NCBI GenBank assembly: GCA_008360975.2
Contig: VLJF02000033.1
Coordinates: 1,922,001-1,986,000 of the forward strand
Origin: Lichenostomus cassidix
Lineage: Eukaryota > Chordata > Aves > Passeriformes > Meliphagidae
Direction of reading: 5' to 3'
Length of the DNA: 64,000 nucleotides
Both the position numbers and the translations under genes were made by a program. Shown here piece after piece: positions 32,601-51,499 of the stretch. Positions within the stretch are counted from its first letter, which is position 1, and every line of letters starts with the position of its first letter. The notes below the pieces were generated by a model. That model saw only the letters and a program-made list of their open reading frames with translations, was not told the DNA's origin and made no database searches.

Positions 32601-35600
32601 ATGATGTCCCCAGTGATGTCCCTGCTGTCCCCAGGTGACCGGCTCAGCCTGTGCCGCCGCACTGTCCAGCCCTGTTCCATGTCCCCAATGCTGTCCCCAA
32701 TGTCCCCAATCTCTCCCAGGTGACAGGCAGTGCCCGTGCTGCCGCACTGTCCAGCCGCTGCCGGGCCGAAGCTGCAGCTGCAGCAGCCAAAGCTGAGGCG
32801 TTTGGGATGTTCCAGGAGGCGTCAGTGCTGGAGATGGCATTGGACAGACTGCCACAGGTGACACTGGGGACAGCTGGGACATTGGGGACACTGGGGACAA
32901 TGGGGACATTGGGGACACTGGGGACAGCAGGGGCATTGGGGACACAGCAGTGCTGGAGATGGCACTGGACAGACTGCCACAGGTGACACTGGGGACATTG
33001 GGGACATTGGGGATATTGGGAACATTGGGGACATTGGGGACATTGGGGACAACGGGGACAATGGGGACATTGGGGTTATTGGTGACATTGCAGTGCTGGA
33101 GATGGCATTGGACAGACTGCTGCAGGTGACACTGGAGACACTGGGGACAGCTGGGGATAGCAGGGACATTGGGGACATTGGGGACAGCTGGGATATTGGG
33201 GATAGCAGGGACACTGGGGACACTGGGGACATTGGGGACATTGCAGTGCTGGAGATGGCGCTGGACAGACTGCCGCAGGTGGGACTTGGGGACACTTTGG
33301 GGACATTGGGGACATTTTGTGGCCATTTGGGGGACGTGGTGGGAATGGTGGTGACATCTTGGGGACATTGAGGGTGACACTTGCGGGACACTCTGGGGAC
33401 ATTTGGGGACACCTTGGGAACACCCAGGGGTGGCACTTGGGGACACTCTGAGGACATTTGGGGACACTCTGGGGACACCTTGGGGACACCCAGGATACTT
33501 GGGGACACTCTGGGGACACAGAGGTGCAGGTGGCACCTTGGGGGCAAAGTGACACCAGGGGTTGGTGGCACCTTGGGGACACTCTGGGGACACTTTGGGG
33601 ACATTTGGGGCCATGGGAATGGTGACATCTTGGGGACATTGGGGACATAGGACTGGTGGCACCTTGGGGACACAATGGGGACACTTTGAGGACATTTTTT
33701 TGGGGAATTTTTGGGAATTTCTGCAGCTGGCTGAAGCTGATTTTGGGGATTTTTTTGGGATTTTTGGGGATTTTTTTGGGATTTTTTTGGGAATTTTTGG
33801 GGAATTTTTTGGGGAATTTTTTCAGGAATTTTTTGGGGAATTTTTGGGGAATTTTTGGGAATTCCTGCAGGTGGCCAAAGCTGATTTTGGGGATTTTTTT
33901 GGGATTTTTTTTTTTTAAATTTTTGGGAGGATATTTTTGGATTTTTTTCAGGAACTTTTTCGGGATTTTTTGGGGAATTTTTTTGGAATTTCTGGGATTT
34001 TCCAGTTTCAGGTGGCTGAGGCTGATTTGGGGATTTTTTGGGGATTTTTCAGGATTTTTTGGGATTTTTTTTTTTAATTTCAGAATTTTCTCACAGGTGG
34101 CCAAGGCTGATTTGGGAATTTTCGGGATTTTTTGGGACTTTTGGGGGATTTTTTTATTTTTGGGGAGATTTTAAAAACTTTTTTTCAGGAATTTTGGGAA
34201 TTTTTTGGGGAATTTTTTGGAATTCCCAGAATTTTCCAGTTTCAGGTGGCCAAGGCTGATTTTTGGTTTTTTCGGGATTTTTTGGGGAATTTTTTTGGAA
34301 TTTCTGGGATTTTCCAGTTTCAGGTGGCTGAGGCTGATTTGGGGATTTTTTGGGGATTTTTAAAATTATTTTTGGGGGGATATTTTTTTATTTTTGGGGG
34401 ATTTTTGGGGTTTTCTTGGGATTTTTAAAAAAATTTTTTGGGATTTTTCTGGAATTTCCCCCAGGTGGGCGAGGCTGATTTTGGGTTTTTTTTGGGGAAT
34501 TTTTTGGGATTATTTTTGGGAATTTTTTGTGAATTTTGGGTTTCCAGGTGGCCGAGGCTGATTTTAGGGAATTTTTTGGGATTTTTTGGTGATTTTTTTT
34601 GGATTTTTTGGTGATTTTTTGGGATTTTTTGGGGATTTTTTTTTTATTTTTTGGGGATTTTTTTGGTGAATTTTGGGGTTCCAGGTGGCCGAGGCGGTGG
34701 CGCAGCCCCTGCTGGGGACACACGGCGGGTGACGCTGGTCGGTGGCTCTGGGGACATCGGAGTTGCCAAAATTCCTGCGGAAATCTTGGATTTGCGACAA
34801 AACTGCCAGCTGCAGTTGGAGCTCTGGCCAGGGGGCACAGGTGAGAGCGGGATTTGGGGGATTTTGGAGGATTTTTGGGGAGGATTGGGAAGGATTTTGG
34901 GGGAATTTGGGATTTTTTTTTGAATTTGCAGGGAATTTGGGGGAATTAGAGGGAGAATTTGGGGGATTTTGGAGAATTTTGGGGATTTCTGGGTGAATTA
35001 GGGCATTTTTGGGGAATTTGGGGGAATTTAGGATTTTTGGTGAATTTGAGAGGAATTAGAGGGATTTTGGGGGAATTTGGGATTTGGGGGATTTGGGAAG
35101 AGTTTTTGGAGTGATTTGGGAGAATTTGAGAAATTTTGGGGTCCTGGGTGGATCTTGGGGGAATTTGGGGAATTTAGGGGATTTTGGGGATTTTTGGGGT
35201 GAATTTGGGGACTTTGGGATCCTGGAGGGAATTGGGGAGAATTTGAGGGATTTAGGGGATTTTTAGGGGATTTGGGAGAATTTGAGGGATTTTGGGGGAG
35301 TTTGGGAAGGACCAGGGGAATTTAGGGAATTTCGGGGTCCCATGGATTTTTGGGTGAAATTGGGGGATTTTTGGGTGGATTTGAGGGATTTTGGGGGAGT
35401 TTTGGGGATTTTTGCAAATATTTGGGGATTTTTGGGGAATTTAGGGTGAATTTTGAGGATTTTTGGGCTGATTTTGGGGGAATTTGGGGAATTTGGGTGA
35501 ATTTGGGGTGAATTTCGGGGATTTTGGGGGGAATTTTGGGATTTGGGGATTTTGGAGGGAATTTTGGGTGAATTTTGGGGATTTTAGGGTGAATTTGGGG

Positions 35601-36521
35601 GATTTTGGGGATTTGGGGAAATTTGGGATCCCAAGTGGGGTTTGGGGAGAATTTGAGGTTTTTGGGGAGATTTTGGGGATTTTTGGGATGAATTTGGGGG
35701 GTTTTGGGGTGGATTTGAGGGATTTTGGGGGATTTTTTCAGGAATTAGGGGAACTTTGGGGAGAATTTGGGGGATTTTGGGTGTCCTAAGTGGATTTTTG
35801 GGGATTTTGGGGAGAATTTTTGGGGTAAATTTGTGGCACTTTGGGGGAATTCTTGAGGATTTTGGGGCTCCTGAGTGGATTTTTGGGGAATTTGGGATGA
35901 ATTTGGAGATCCCAGGTGAGGTTTTGGGGTGAATTTGGGGGATTTTGGGGAAATCAGGAGGATTTTTGGGGATAATTTTGGGGATTTTGGTGAATTTTAA
36001 GGAGGAAATTTTGGGGGATTTCAGGATTTTTGGGTGAAATTTTGGGATTTTTGAGGAGAATTTTGGGGATTTTTGGGGCAAATTTTGGGGCAAATTTTGG
36101 GGATTTTTCCTCTCCCAGGTGAGATTTGGGGTGAATTTGGGGATTTTGGGGAAATTAGGAAGATTTTTTGGGGATTTTGGTGAATTTTAAGGAGGAAATT
36201 TTGGGGATTTCAGGATTTTTGGGTGAAATTTTGGGGATTTTGGGGAACATTTGGGGATTTTTGGGTGAATTTGTGGATTTTTGGGGTTCGAAGTGGAATT
36301 TTTGGGTCAAATTTGGGGGATTTTTGGGCTCCCAGGTGGGTTTTGGTGTCACTCGCTGTCCCCAAGGGGAGGTGACACTCCTGTCCCCTCAGGTGACACC
36401 GGCAGAGCCTGAGGGCAGCGCTGGAGCCACCGCCGTGTCCCCAAATGTCCCCAAAGTGTCCCCAAGTGTCCCCAAAGTGTCCCCAAATGTCCCCAAAGTG
36501 TCCCCAAGTGTCCCCCAGTGA
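20626..36521 (+). CDS. FLOT1: Flotillin-1, copy A (12 coding exons; exon 11 frame-broken)
   Basis: Flotillin-1 is a membrane-raft scaffold on the inner face of plasma and endosomal membranes. Coding exons read by GT..AG borders: 20626-20668, 21384-21459, 21549-21639, 24721-24864, 26198-26317, 27811-27906, 29109-29261, 29950-30131, 30989-31034, 32720-32857, 34685-34840, 36393-36521. Exons 1-10 give 363 codons without a stop, matching the human protein to the same point. The N-terminal PHB/SPFH domain starts [15 protein letters not shown] and keeps Cys34, the human palmitoylation site (exon 2). Exons 7-10 encode the alanine/glutamate-rich coiled-coil flotillin domain. Exon 11 has two clear frame changes, and exon 12 differs from the usual short C-terminus. 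Exon 3 has Met where copy B has Thr. Confidence 0.88.
20669..21383. repeat. FLOT1 A intron 1 minisatellites
   Basis: The first half repeats a unit containing CCCCAAAACTGCCGGGAGAGCC and CCCAAAAACCCTCCTGGGAA. The second half is a simpler CCCCAAAT array (about 21050-21350). C-runs lie on the plus strand. Copy B (57407-58366) has the same units in different numbers. Confidence 0.85.
21640..24720. repeat. FLOT1 A intron 3 minisatellites
   Basis: From 21640 to ~22890, units like CCCTAAAATCCACTGGGG with GAACCCCAAAAA, beginning right at the donor site. From ~22900 to 23400, a GGGACCCCCAAAATTCC variant. From ~23500 to 24560, units containing AAAAGGGGTTTGGGGTGGTG. From 24570 to 24670, several CCCCTTAAAGGGGCAATG elements. 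No exon-like sequence was found. Confidence 0.85.
24865..26197. repeat. FLOT1 A intron 4: CCACGCCCAC array
   Basis: About 1.3 kb dominated by AAGCCACGCCCACCTGG-like units, with CCACACCC and CCCCGCCCC variants. These match the CACCC/GC boxes bound by KLF/Sp1 factors, though function here is unknown. The same array occurs in copy B (61929-63185). Confidence 0.85.
26318..27810. repeat. FLOT1 A intron 5 array containing copies of exon 5 and exon 6 ends
   Basis: The first part repeats GGACAGGTGACACACACCTG and includes four copies of the last ~60 bases of exon 5 with its GTGAG donor (26419-26480, 26541-26602, 26662-26723, 26807-26868). The second part repeats GTGTCCCCAGGTGTGACAG and includes two copies of the first 39 bases of exon 6 with its acceptor (27402-27440, 27679-27717). 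See findings. Confidence 0.88.
27907..29108. repeat. FLOT1 A intron 6 array with exon 7 start copies
   Basis: Repeats of CCCAGTCCCTCCCAGTG-like units. Two partial copies of the start of exon 7, each after TTTCCCAG, lie at 28397-28455 and 28899-28952. The second copy is shortened internally. The true exon 7 starts at 29109. Confidence 0.85.
29262..29949. repeat. FLOT1 A intron 7 minisatellites
   Basis: 29262-29520 repeats CACCTGGGGACA. About 29660-29945 repeats TGTCCCCAACCCCATTTC up to the exon 8 acceptor. Between them is a short unique stretch. No exon copies were noticed here. Confidence 0.85.
30132..30988. repeat. FLOT1 A intron 8: dispersed TTGCCCCTTTAAGAG repeats
   Basis: At least a dozen copies of ATTGCCCCTTTAAGAG with spacing of roughly 20-130 bases, alternating with CACCAGTTTGGGTGAAACC-like sequence. 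The same core occurs in intron 3 (24570-24670) in both orientations. Confidence 0.8.
31035..32719. repeat. FLOT1 A intron 9 array with exon 10 start copies
   Basis: 31035-31440 repeats GTGAGTTTGGGGGATTTTGG, a unit that begins with the donor-site sequence. 31690-32719 repeats GTCCCCAATGTCCCCAATG and contains seven partial copies of the exon 10 start after a CCAG or CCAGC (starting 31949, 32047, 32100, 32222, 32354, 32529, 32635). The true exon 10 begins at 32720. Confidence 0.85.
32858..34684. repeat. FLOT1 A intron 10 array with exon 10 end and exon 11 start copies
   Basis: 32858-33300 repeats GGGGACATTGGGGACA and holds three copies of the last ~35 bases of exon 10 (32948-32982, 33091-33125, 33244-33278). 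33700-34684 repeats GGAATTTTTTGGGGATTTTT and holds eight copies of the exon 11 start after AG (starting 33727, 33871, 34012, 34097, 34245, 34324, 34465, 34548). Confidence 0.88.
34841..36392. repeat. FLOT1 A intron 11: GGGGATTTTGGGG array
   Basis: About 1.5 kb of AATTTGGGGGATTTTGGGG-like units, with G-runs on the plus strand throughout. No exon copies were recognised. Strong G-quadruplex potential is expected from the runs of 4-5 G, but was not computed. Confidence 0.85.
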
Positions 36522-37390
36522 CACCAAAGTGTCCCCAAGTGCCACCAACCCCCCAGGGCCACCTCTGTCCCCAAAGTGCCACCGAAGTGCCACCACCGCC
36601 TGCTGCCACTGTGTCCCCAAGGTGTCCCCGAGGTGTCCCCAAGGAGCCCCAGGCCACCCCAAAGTGTCCCCAAAGTGCCACCAAAGTGCCACCACCCCTC
36701 AGTGCCGCTGTCCCCAAGGTGCCACCAGCCCTGGCGGCTTTGTCCCCAAAGTGTCCCCAAAGTGTCACCAACCCCCCATGGCCTCAGAATGTCCCCAAGG
36801 TGCCACCACTGCGGTGTCACCATGTCCCCAGAGTGTCCCCAAAGCGTCCCCAGGGTGTCACCACCCTTGAAGTGCCACCACCCCCCGGTGTCACTTTGTC
36901 CCCAAGGTGTCCCCAAAGTGCCACCATGTCCTTAAAGTGTCCCCAAGGCGCCACCACTGTGGTGTCACTTTGTCCCCAAAATGTCACCACCCCTTGCATG
37001 TCCTTCAAGTGCCACCACCCCCGAATGTCAGTCTGTCCCCAAAGTGTCCCTAAAGTGCCACCACTGCAGTGTCATCATGTCCCCAAAGTGTCCCCAAGGT
37101 GCCATCACCCCCATGTCCCCAAAGTGTCCCCAAAGTGCCACCAGTGCAGTGCCACCGTGTCCCTAAAGTGTCCCCAAGGCGCCACCCCTGTGGTGTCACT
37201 TTGTCCCCAAGCTGCCACCGCCCTCAGGGTCACTCTGTCCCCTAAGTGCCACCACCCCCCGGTGTCGCTTTGTCCCCAAAGTGCCACCCTTTGCATGTGT
37301 CTGAGGTGCCACCACCCCCCAGTGCCACCTGCATGTCTCCAAATGTCCCCAAAGTGTCCCCAAATGAATAAAGTTGCTGCGCTGAGTGAC
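36393..37390 (+). other. FLOT1: FLOT1 A terminal exon, repeat-derived tail and 3' UTR
   Basis: A CAG acceptor at 36390-36392 precedes an open stretch of 42 codons ending in TGA at 36519-36521. After ~16 unique residues it runs into a CCCCAAAGTGTCCCCAAATG minisatellite, which also fills the 3' UTR. A canonical AATAAA at 37367-37372 lies just before the end of the repeat, a plausible transcript end near 37390. Human flotillin-1 ends in nine residues here, so either the tail is extended or the true last exon was missed. Confidence 0.5.
37367..37372 (+). terminator. FLOT1: FLOT1 poly(A) signal
   Basis: AATAAA in the sequence AATGAATAAAGTTGCTG, the first canonical signal seen downstream of the last FLOT1 exon; the sequence becomes different minisatellite shortly after. 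Confidence 0.65.
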
Positions 37391-38756
37391 AGGGCCTGGC
37401 TGGGGGGGAGGGGACATTGGGGACATTGGGGACATCGGGAGGGACATTGGGGACACTGAGGGGACAGGGAGGGACATCAGGAGGGACACTGGGGACACTG
37501 CAGGGGACATTGGGGACACCCAGGAGGGACATTGGGGACCTTAAAGTGACCCCAGAGGGACACAGGGACACCCCAGGTGACAATGGGGAGCTGGAGGTGA
37601 CACTGAGGTCACCCCAGGGGACACTGGGGACACCCGGGTGGGGACATTGGGGACATGTGAAGTGACACTGGGACACTCCAGGTGAGCCTCAGGTGACACT
37701 GGGGACCCTCAAGTGACCCCAAAGTGACCCCAGGACCCCCCAAAGTGACCCCAAAGTGACCTCAAAGTGACTCCAGGACCTCCCAGGTGACCCTAAATGA
37801 CCCCAAAGGGACCCAGGACCCCCCAAGGTGACCCTAAAGTGACCCAGAGGTGACCCCAAATGACCCCAAAGTGACACCCCAGGTGACCTCAAGTGAGCCA
37901 GGACTCTCCAGGTGCCCCCAGAGTGACCCTAAGGTGACACTGGGGACCGCCAGGTGACCATAAAGTGACCCCAAGGTGACAGAAGTGACCCCAAGACCTC
38001 CCAGGTGACCCCAAAGTGACCCTGAAGTGACCTTAAGGTGACATTGGGGACCTCAAAGGGACCATAAAGTGACCCCAGGTGACCCCAAGACCTTTCCAGT
38101 GACCCCAAAGTGACCCCAAGGTGACAGAAATGACCCCAAGACCTCCCAGGTGACCCCAAATGACCTTAGAGTGACCCAGGACCCCCCAAAGTGACCCTGA
38201 GGTGACCCCAGGACCCCCTAGGTGACATTGGAGACCCTTAAAGTGCCCCAAAAGTGACCCCAGGACCCCCAGGTGACCATAAAGTGACCCCAAAGTGACC
38301 CCAGAACCCCCCAGGTGACCCTAAATGACCCCAAAGGGACCCAGGACGCCCCAAGGTGACCCTGAGGTGACAGAGGTGACCCCAAAACCCCTTGCAGTGA
38401 CCCTAAACTGACCCCAAAGTGACCCCAGGAGCCCCTAGGTGACCCCAAGACCTCCCAGGTGACCCCAAAGTGACCCCAAAGGGACCCAAGGACCCCCCAA
38501 AGTGACCCTAAAGTGACCCTGAGGTGACCCTGAGGTGACCCCAAAGTGACAGAAATGACCTCAGGACCTCCCAGGTGACCCTAAAGTGACCCTGAGGTGA
38601 CACTGGGGACTTCCAGGTGACCAAAAAGTGACCCCAAGACCTTCCCAGTGACCCCAAATGACCCCAGGGTGACCCCAAGGTGACCCCGAGGTGACACAAA
38701 GGTGACAAAGGTGACCCAGAGGTGGCCCAAGGTGGCCCAAGGTGGCTTTTCCATCC
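37391..38756. repeat. Intergenic minisatellites between FLOT1 and TUBB
   Basis: Begins with GGGACATTGGGGACA units (to ~37680), then GTGACCCCAAAGTGACCCCAG units to about 38700. Every predicted ORF here is translated repeat. No gene was seen. Confidence 0.85.
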
Positions 38757-38760
38757 CGAG

Positions 38761-38766
38761 TTTATT
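38761..38766 (-). terminator. TUBB: Candidate TUBB poly(A) signal
   Basis: TTTATT on the plus strand is AATAAA for TUBB. I saw no other canonical signal between here and the TUBB stop codon at 42866, so the 3' UTR may be ~4.1 kb of minisatellite. The assignment is inferred; a non-canonical signal closer to the stop is possible. Confidence 0.4.
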
Positions 38767-38769
38767 TCC

Positions 38770-40130
38770 CGGGGCGACTTTTCAATATGAAAAACCAAAG
38801 AAATGGGAAAATAACAAACTTGTGAGGGAAATGGAGAGAAACGGGGAGAGAACAACAGGGATTGGGAAAATGAGAAATATTGGGGGAAATAAAAAATATG
38901 GGGAAAAATGGGGAAAAATGGAGGAAAAATGACGAAAAATGAGGGAAAATTGAGAAAAAATGGAGAAAAAACGGCAAAAAATGAGGAAAAATGGAGAAAA
39001 AATGGTGAAAAATGCAGAAAAATTGAGAAAAAAATGGGCAAAAATGGGGAAAAAATTGAGAAAAAATGGAGGAAAAATTGAGAAAAATTGGGGAAAACGG
39101 AGAAAAAATGGAAGAAAAATGAAAAAAATGAGGAAAAACTGAGAAAAAATGGCGAAAAATGAGGAAAATTTGAGAAAAAATGGGGAAACTGGAGAAAAAA
39201 TGGAGGAAAAATGGAAAAAAATTTGAGAAAAATGGAGAAAAAATGGTGAAAAATGAGGAAAAATGAGGAAAAATTGAGAAAAATTGGGGAAAAACTGAGA
39301 AAAAATGGAAAAAATTGAGAAAAAAATTGAGAAAAAATGAGGAAAATTGGAGAAAAAATTGGAGGAAAAATGGGAAAAAACAGAGAAAAAATGGAGAAAA
39401 AACGGAGAAAAAAGGAGGAAAAATGGAAAAAAATTGAGAAAAACGGAGAAAAAAATGAGGAAAAATTGAGAAAAAATTGGGAAAATTTGATAAAAAAACT
39501 GAGAAAATTTGAGAAAAAAATGGAGAAAAAAATGTGGAAAATGGAGGAAAAATTGGGAAATCCAATGAAAAATTGGGTAAAACAAAAATTGGAATAATGG
39601 AGAGAAAAGTGGGAAGATGAATATTAAAAAATTGGGAAATTGAACCAAAAAAATTGGGGGAAATGGAGAGGAAATGAGGAAAAAGTGGGAAATCTGATAA
39701 AAATTGGGAGAAAATGGGAAAAAAAGAGCAAAAATGGGGAAAATGACCAAATGTGAGAAAAATGGGCGAAAAATGACCCAAAATTGAGAAAATTGGGAGG
39801 AAAATGAACCAAAAATGGGGAAAAAACCAAAAAAAATGAGGGAAAATGAACCAAAATTGGGGGAAATTAATAAAATATTGGGAAAAGGAAACGGAAAATT
39901 AGGAAAAACAAATAAAAATTGGGGAAAAATTAGAAAAAATAAGGAAAAGGAAACGAAAAATTGGGAAAAATGAACCAAAAATTGGAAAATTGAGTGAAAA
40001 AATGAACAAAAAATTGGAAAATTGAACAAAAAATTGGGAAAAATGAATGAAAAATTGGGAAAAATGAATGAAAAATTGGGGAAAATGAATAAAAAATTGG
40101 GGAAAATTAACGAAAATTTGGGAAAAATGA
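38770..40130. repeat. Purine-rich GAAAAATGGGG array
   Basis: About 1.36 kb of GGAAAAATTGAGAAAAAATG-like units, almost entirely A and G with isolated T on the plus strand. The minus strand gives long phenylalanine/serine-rich ORFs that are repeat translations. It lies in the putative TUBB 3' UTR or just beyond it. Confidence 0.88.
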
Positions 40131-40199
40131 CCCCAGAAGGACCCGAGGGGGGAGGGGAGGCCGCGGTGACAGCGGGGGAGGGGCTGAGGTGACACTGAT

Positions 40200-42730
40200 G
40201 GTGACAATGACGATGATGAGGTGTCCTGGTGAGGATGAAGGTCAGGAGCTCCTGAGGCTCAGCAGGGTGAGGAGGATGAAGGTCAGGAGGTCATCAAGGA
40301 CCACGGTGAAGGTCAGGAACTTCTCCATGGTGAGGATGATGAAGGTCAGAGCCAACTGACCATCCATGATGAAGGTCAAAGGTTCTTCAAGGACCATGGT
40401 GAAGGTCAGGAACTCCTCCATGGTGAGGAGGATGGTCAGAGCCAACTGACCATCCATGATGAAGGTCAGGAGGTCACCAAGGACCATGATGAAGGTCAGG
40501 AACTCCCCCATGGTGAGGATGATGAAGGTCAGAAGCTCTCTGAAGCTCCTCCATGAGGAGGATGAAGGTCAAGGCCAACTGACCAACCACAATGAAGGTC
40601 AGAGGTTCTTCCATGATGATGATGAAGGTCAAAAACTCTTCCATGATGATCAGAAACTCTCCGAGGATCTTCCATGGTGAGGAGGATGAAGGTCAGAGGT
40701 TCTTCAAGGACCATGATGAAGATCTCCATGGTGAGGATGATGAAGGTCAAGGCCAACTGACCATCCATGATGAAGGTCAGGAACTCTTCCATGATGAAGA
40801 TGATCAGAAACTCTCCAAGGATCTTCCGTGGTGAGGAGGATGAAGGTCAGAGGTTCTTCCAGGACCAGGATGAAGGTCAGGAACTCCTCCAAGGTGAGGA
40901 TGATGAAGGTCAGAAGCTCTCTGAAGCTCCTCCATGAGGATGATGAAGGTCAGAGCCAACTGACCACCCATGATGAAGGTCAGAGGTTCTTCAAGGACCA
41001 TGATGAAGGTCAGGAACTCTTCCATGATGATCAGAAACTCTCCGAGGATCTTCCATGATGAGGATGATGAAGGTCAGAGGTTCTTCCAGGACCATGGTGA
41101 AGGTCAGGAACTCCTCCATGGTGAGGATGATGATGAAGGTCAGAAGCTCTCTGAAGCTCCTCCATGAGGATGATGATGGTCAAGGCCAACTGACCAACCA
41201 CGATGAAGATCAGGAACTTTTCCATGATGAGGATGATGAAGGTCAGAGCTAATTAGCCAACCGTGATGAAGGTCAAGGGTTCTTCCAGGAGGATGATGAA
41301 GGTCAGATGTTCTTCAAGAACCATGATGAAGATCAGGAACTCTTCCATGATGATGATGATGAAGAAGGTCAAAAGCTCTCCAAGGATCTTCCATGATGAA
41401 GATGAAGGTCAAGGCCAACTGACCATCCATGGTGAAGATCAAGAACTCTTCCATGATGAGGATGATGAAGGTCAGAGCTAATTAGCCACCCATGATGAAG
41501 ACCAAAGGCTCTCCAAGGACCATGATGAAGACCAAGAGCTCTTGGAGGAGGAGGAGGATGAAGGCCAAGGCTTGAGCTGATGACAATGCTGGAGGCCATC
41601 CTGGAGGATGATGAAGATGGAGGAACACTGAGGGCTTGAGGATGACCACTGAAGGTCAGGGACTCTTCAGCGATGACCATGAAGAGTTGGAGACTTTGAT
41701 GATGGAGAATTGGAAACTCTTCAACGATGATGAAGGAGAACTGGAGATTCTTCAACCATGATGAAGGAGAACTGGAGACTCTTTGACCATGATGAAGGTT
41801 GAGCACCGAGGATGATGATGAAGGCTGGAAACTCTTCAAGAACTCTTCAAGGGTTGGAAACTCTTCCATGATTCTTCCATGATGACACAAGTTGGAGACT
41901 CTCTGATGATGACCAAGGTTGGGAACTCTTAGACGATGAAGATTGAGATTCTCTGACCATGATGGACATTGGAGACTCTTCACCGCTGAAGCCCAAGGAC
42001 TCTCCAAGGATGATGATGACCATCTGACCACGATGAACATTGGAGACTCTCCAGCCGTGACCATGGCTGAAGACTCTGACCATGGTGAAGGTTGGGAACT
42101 CTTCAAGGGTGACCATGATGAAGGTCAAGGACTTTGGTGATGACCAAGGTCAGGAACTCTTCAAGGATGAAGGTTGGGAACTCTTCAAGGATGACCATGA
42201 TGAAGGTCAAGGACTCTGATGATGAAGAGGGTTGGAAACTCTCTGACCATCATGATGATGACAAAACTTGGAGACTCTGACCATCATGAAGGAGCTTGGA
42301 GACTCTCTGACCACCATGATGAACACTGGGAACTCTTCAAGGGTGACCATGATGAAGGTCAAGGACTCTGATGATGACCAAGGTTGGGAACTCTTCAAGG
42401 ATGAAGATCAGGAACTCTTCAAGGATGACCATGATGAAGGTCAAGGACTTTGATGATGACCAAAGTTGGGAACTCTTCAAGGATGATGAAGGTTGAGGAC
42501 CATGAGGACAACGCTGAAGGTCAGGAGCTCCTCAAGGATGACGATGACGAAGGTTGAGGACCATGAGGACAACACTGAAGGCTGAGGACCATGAGGACAA
42601 CGCTGAAGGTTGAGGACTCTGAGGATGACGGCTGAGGACCACAGGGACAATACTGAAGGTCAAGGACTCTTTGAGGATGACGAAGATGAAGGTCAGGAAC
42701 TCTCTGAGGATGACGAAGGCTGAGGACAAT
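40200..42730. repeat. GATGAAGGTCAGGAACTC minisatellite
   Basis: Imperfect units containing GATGAAGGTCAGGAACTCTTCCATG and TCAGAGCCAACTGACCATCC, with higher-order repetition. It runs to near the TUBB stop codon. No separate gene was recognised. Confidence 0.85.
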
Positions 42731-42865
42731 GACGGTCAGGATCTCCGCTGCCACCGCCGCCGAGGACAACGCTGACGATGACGACAATGACGATGACACC
42801 GACGGCCGCGCCGCGGGACACGACACACGAGGGGAACAAACCACCACCAGCACCATCACCACCCC

Positions 42866-51499
<8,634 letters not shown>

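Noticed and set aside
32280..33695. 471-codon minus-strand frame rich in SPMSP/NVPNVP
   Set aside because: Runs across FLOT1 introns 9-10 and exon 10 in antisense; it is the GTCCCCAAT minisatellite read in one of three open frames.
38782..40029. 415-codon minus-strand frame rich in F, S and P
   Set aside because: Translation of the purine-rich tandem array; the sister frame gives the same composition.
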